Source: an uncultured Bacteroidales bacterium (GTDB lineage: Bacteria; Bacteroidota; Bacteroidia; Bacteroidales; UBA932). From it: a DNA stretch of 64,000 nucleotides. Below the pieces are notes generated by a model. The model had not been told where the DNA came from. It searched no databases and was given only the letters and a program-made list of their open reading frames with translations. The DNA is taken from NCBI GenBank assembly GCA_946415475.1, contig CAMKSQ010000001.1, positions 1 to 64,000 of the forward strand, read 5' to 3'. The translations under genes were made by a program, and so were the position numbers. Below are positions 63,005 to 64,000 of the stretch, piece after piece. Each line of letters starts with the position of its first letter. Position 1 is the stretch's first letter.

Positions 63005-63051
63005 GAAAAAAACAAAACGTTGCAGAAAAATTTAAGATTCTGCAACGTTTT
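63005..63051. terminator. Terminator hairpin overlapping the pth stop codon
   Basis: AAAACGTTGCAGAA (63014-63027) and TTCTGCAACGTTTT (63038-63051) pair perfectly over 14 bp. On the minus strand the 5' arm encodes the end of Pth (ENVAE) and the loop holds the stop codon; a run of T follows. It repeats the arrangement seen at ffh. Confidence 0.82.
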
Positions 63052-63640
63052 CTTGTTTTTCCGCTTTTTCTGCCTTGGGACGCGTGTTCAGGGTGTTCAT
63101 CGCGCGGCCTATTCCAATGGTGGAAACATCCTTGATTCCCTGGATAATGCGGGCGGCAAGTTGCGGAACTTCCGCCTTTTCTTCATCGGACAACGGCCCT
63201 AACACGTAGTCCACCTGTCTTCCCCGTGAGAATTCATTTCCGATACCGACCCGGATACGGATCCACTGATCGCTTTCCAGCTTATCCGTAATATCCTGCA
63301 GGCCGTTGTGGCCGCCGGAAGATCCGTTGGCCCGCATACGCAGGGTGCCGAACGGCAGGTTGATATCGTCAGAAATGACAATGAGGTTTTCCATGGGAAG
63401 ATGCAGCTTCTGCATCCAGTAACGGACCGCATTGCCGCTCAGGTTCATGTAGGTGTTCGGCTTGAGCAAGACGAACCAGCGCCCTTTGAAAGAGACCTCC
63501 GCCACGTCGCCGTAGCGGTCGGTCTTGAAAAGGACATTGGATGCCTGAGCCCAGGCATCCAATACCATAAATCCCATGTTGTGCCGGGTATTGGCGTATT
63601 CTGCGCCAATGTTCCCCAGCCCTACAACAAGATACTCCAT
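63032..63640 (-). CDS. pth: Peptidyl-tRNA hydrolase
   Basis: Pth releases peptides from prematurely dropped peptidyl-tRNA. The 202-aa protein has GLGNIGAEYANTRHNMGF with the catalytic His20, KPNTYMNLSG, the acidic ISDDINLPFG and GGHNGLQDI. It follows rplY by 2 nt, the common rplY-pth order, and its last codons form one arm of its own terminator. Confidence 0.96.
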   Translation of the reverse strand: MEYLVVGLGNIGAEYANTRHNMGFMVLDAWAQASNVLFKTDRYGDVAEVSFKGRWFVLLKPNTYMNLSGNAVRYWMQKLHLPMENLIVISDDINLPFGTLRMRANGSSGGHNGLQDITDKLESDQWIRIRVGIGNEFSRGRQVDYVLGPLSDEEKAEVPQLAARIIQGIKDVSTIGIGRAMNTLNTRPKAEKAEKQENVAES

Positions 63641-63642
63641 TT

Positions 63643-64000
63643 TTACTGAGCGGCCTTAGCAGCTTCCAGAGCGGCCTGCTGCATGGCACGGGTGGTCTTC
63701 ACGGAGCAGATGATGGTGTTCTTGTCGGACACAATCTGCAGGCCCTCGAACTTGAGGTCACCGGCGACCATTCTCTTGTCCAGCTCCAGCGGAGTAACAT
63801 CGATGTCCAGCTGATCCGGGAGGTTCTTCATGAGAGCGCAAACCTTCAGGCTGCGGGCGCTCTGGGTGAACTTACCACCAGCCTGTACACCCTTGGGGTG
63901 ACCGGTGATGTTCAGCGGAACAGCAATGACGATGGGCTTAGTTTCATTAACGGCGAGGAAATCCACGTGCAGGCAGTTGTCCTCTACCGGGTGCCACTGA
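63643..64000 (-). CDS. rplY: 50S ribosomal protein L25/Ctc family, 5'-truncated by the window
   Basis: About 118 residues are visible and the gene runs past the window edge. The reading frame continues upstream of the track start as WHPVEDNCLHVDFLAV, and the visible part is the TL5-type C-terminal beta domain (NITGHPKGVQAGGKF, KNLPDQLDIDV) found in long L25 proteins. The tail is alanine rich (ALEAAKAAQ). L25 binds 5S rRNA. Coordinates give only the part in the window. Confidence 0.92.
   Translation of the reverse strand, partial: QWHPVEDNCLHVDFLAVNETKPIVIAVPLNITGHPKGVQAGGKFTQSARSLKVCALMKNLPDQLDIDVTPLELDKRMVAGDLKFEGLQIVSDKNTIICSVKTTRAMQQAALEAAKAAQ

Overview
This window is chromosomal DNA from a Bacteroidota bacterium, most likely a high-GC member of the Bacteroidales. 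The evidence is the repeated promoter -7 element TAnnTTTG, the absence of Shine-Dalgarno sequences, lineage-typical families (DUF3276/PUR, DUF5606, DUF6340, DUF4493, PCMD domain, a YbbR-like protein in a nusB-yajC-coaE operon, DPP III with HECLGH), and many short lipoprotein signals ending in AC or SC. The genus cannot be fixed from sequence alone. No phage, transposase, CRISPR array or secretion-effector island is visible. Genes are dense and no gene-free stretch exceeds about 260 bases.

Layout. 1-4.9 kb: tRNA-Ala(CGC), then lpxB, gapA and gmhA on the minus strand and rnhA and pdxA on the plus strand. 4.9-8.5 kb: divergent recG and a lactonase-family lipoprotein, bracketed by two identical inverted copies of a 172-bp palindromic intergenic repeat, one of which carries an extra 22-bp unit. 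8.5-17.5 kb: S9 peptidase and WYL regulator (minus), then gdhA, a receiver/PEP-pyruvate-binding fusion and an FAD oxidoreductase (plus). 17.5-17.74 kb: a gene-free patch of hairpins and ~27-bp repeats. 17.7-28.9 kb: tsaD facing a tight seven-gene operon (tamB, rsmI-like, mtaB, MBL hydrolase, PCMD protein, BASS transporter, PlsC-like). 29-36.2 kb (minus): pckA, then nusB-yajC-ybbR-coaE-DUF5606-rimO-DUF6340. 36.2-46.1 kb (plus): DUF3276, nucleoside deaminase plus two tandem purine nucleoside phosphorylases, zapB-like, zapA, a probable 6S RNA, rny, CPA2 antiporter, 5'-nucleotidase. 46.1-64 kb: ffh, DUF4493 lipoprotein, phospholipase-D type cardiolipin synthase, acyl-CoA ligase, tyrosine phosphatase, cytidylate-kinase-like protein, AddB-like nuclease, reverse rubrerythrin, sppA with a clostripain-family lipoprotein, DPP III, xerD, pth and a partial rplY.

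How genes work together. TsaD makes t6A37 and MtaB thiomethylates it, and the two sit on either side of one divergent promoter. The deaminase and the two phosphorylases form a purine salvage cassette; the second phosphorylase has Asp where trimeric 6-oxopurine PNPs have Asn, predicting a switch in base specificity. GapA, PckA and GdhA belong to central carbon and nitrogen metabolism, and the GdhA neighbour has an ATP-grasp PEP/pyruvate-binding domain behind two receiver-like domains. Secreted peptidases (S9, C11, DPP III) suggest a peptide-using lifestyle.

Regulatory style. At least nine genes have TAnnTTTG followed by only 5-7 nt and then ATG, so their mRNAs should be leaderless or nearly so. 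Several terminator hairpins are built over the last codons and stop codon of the gene they end (ffh, pth), and a 51-bp in-frame duplication of the lpxB 3' end doubles a hairpin. The best candidates for undescribed biology are the flush-to-stop-codon intergenic repeats, the PNP pair and the receiver/PEP-binding fusion.
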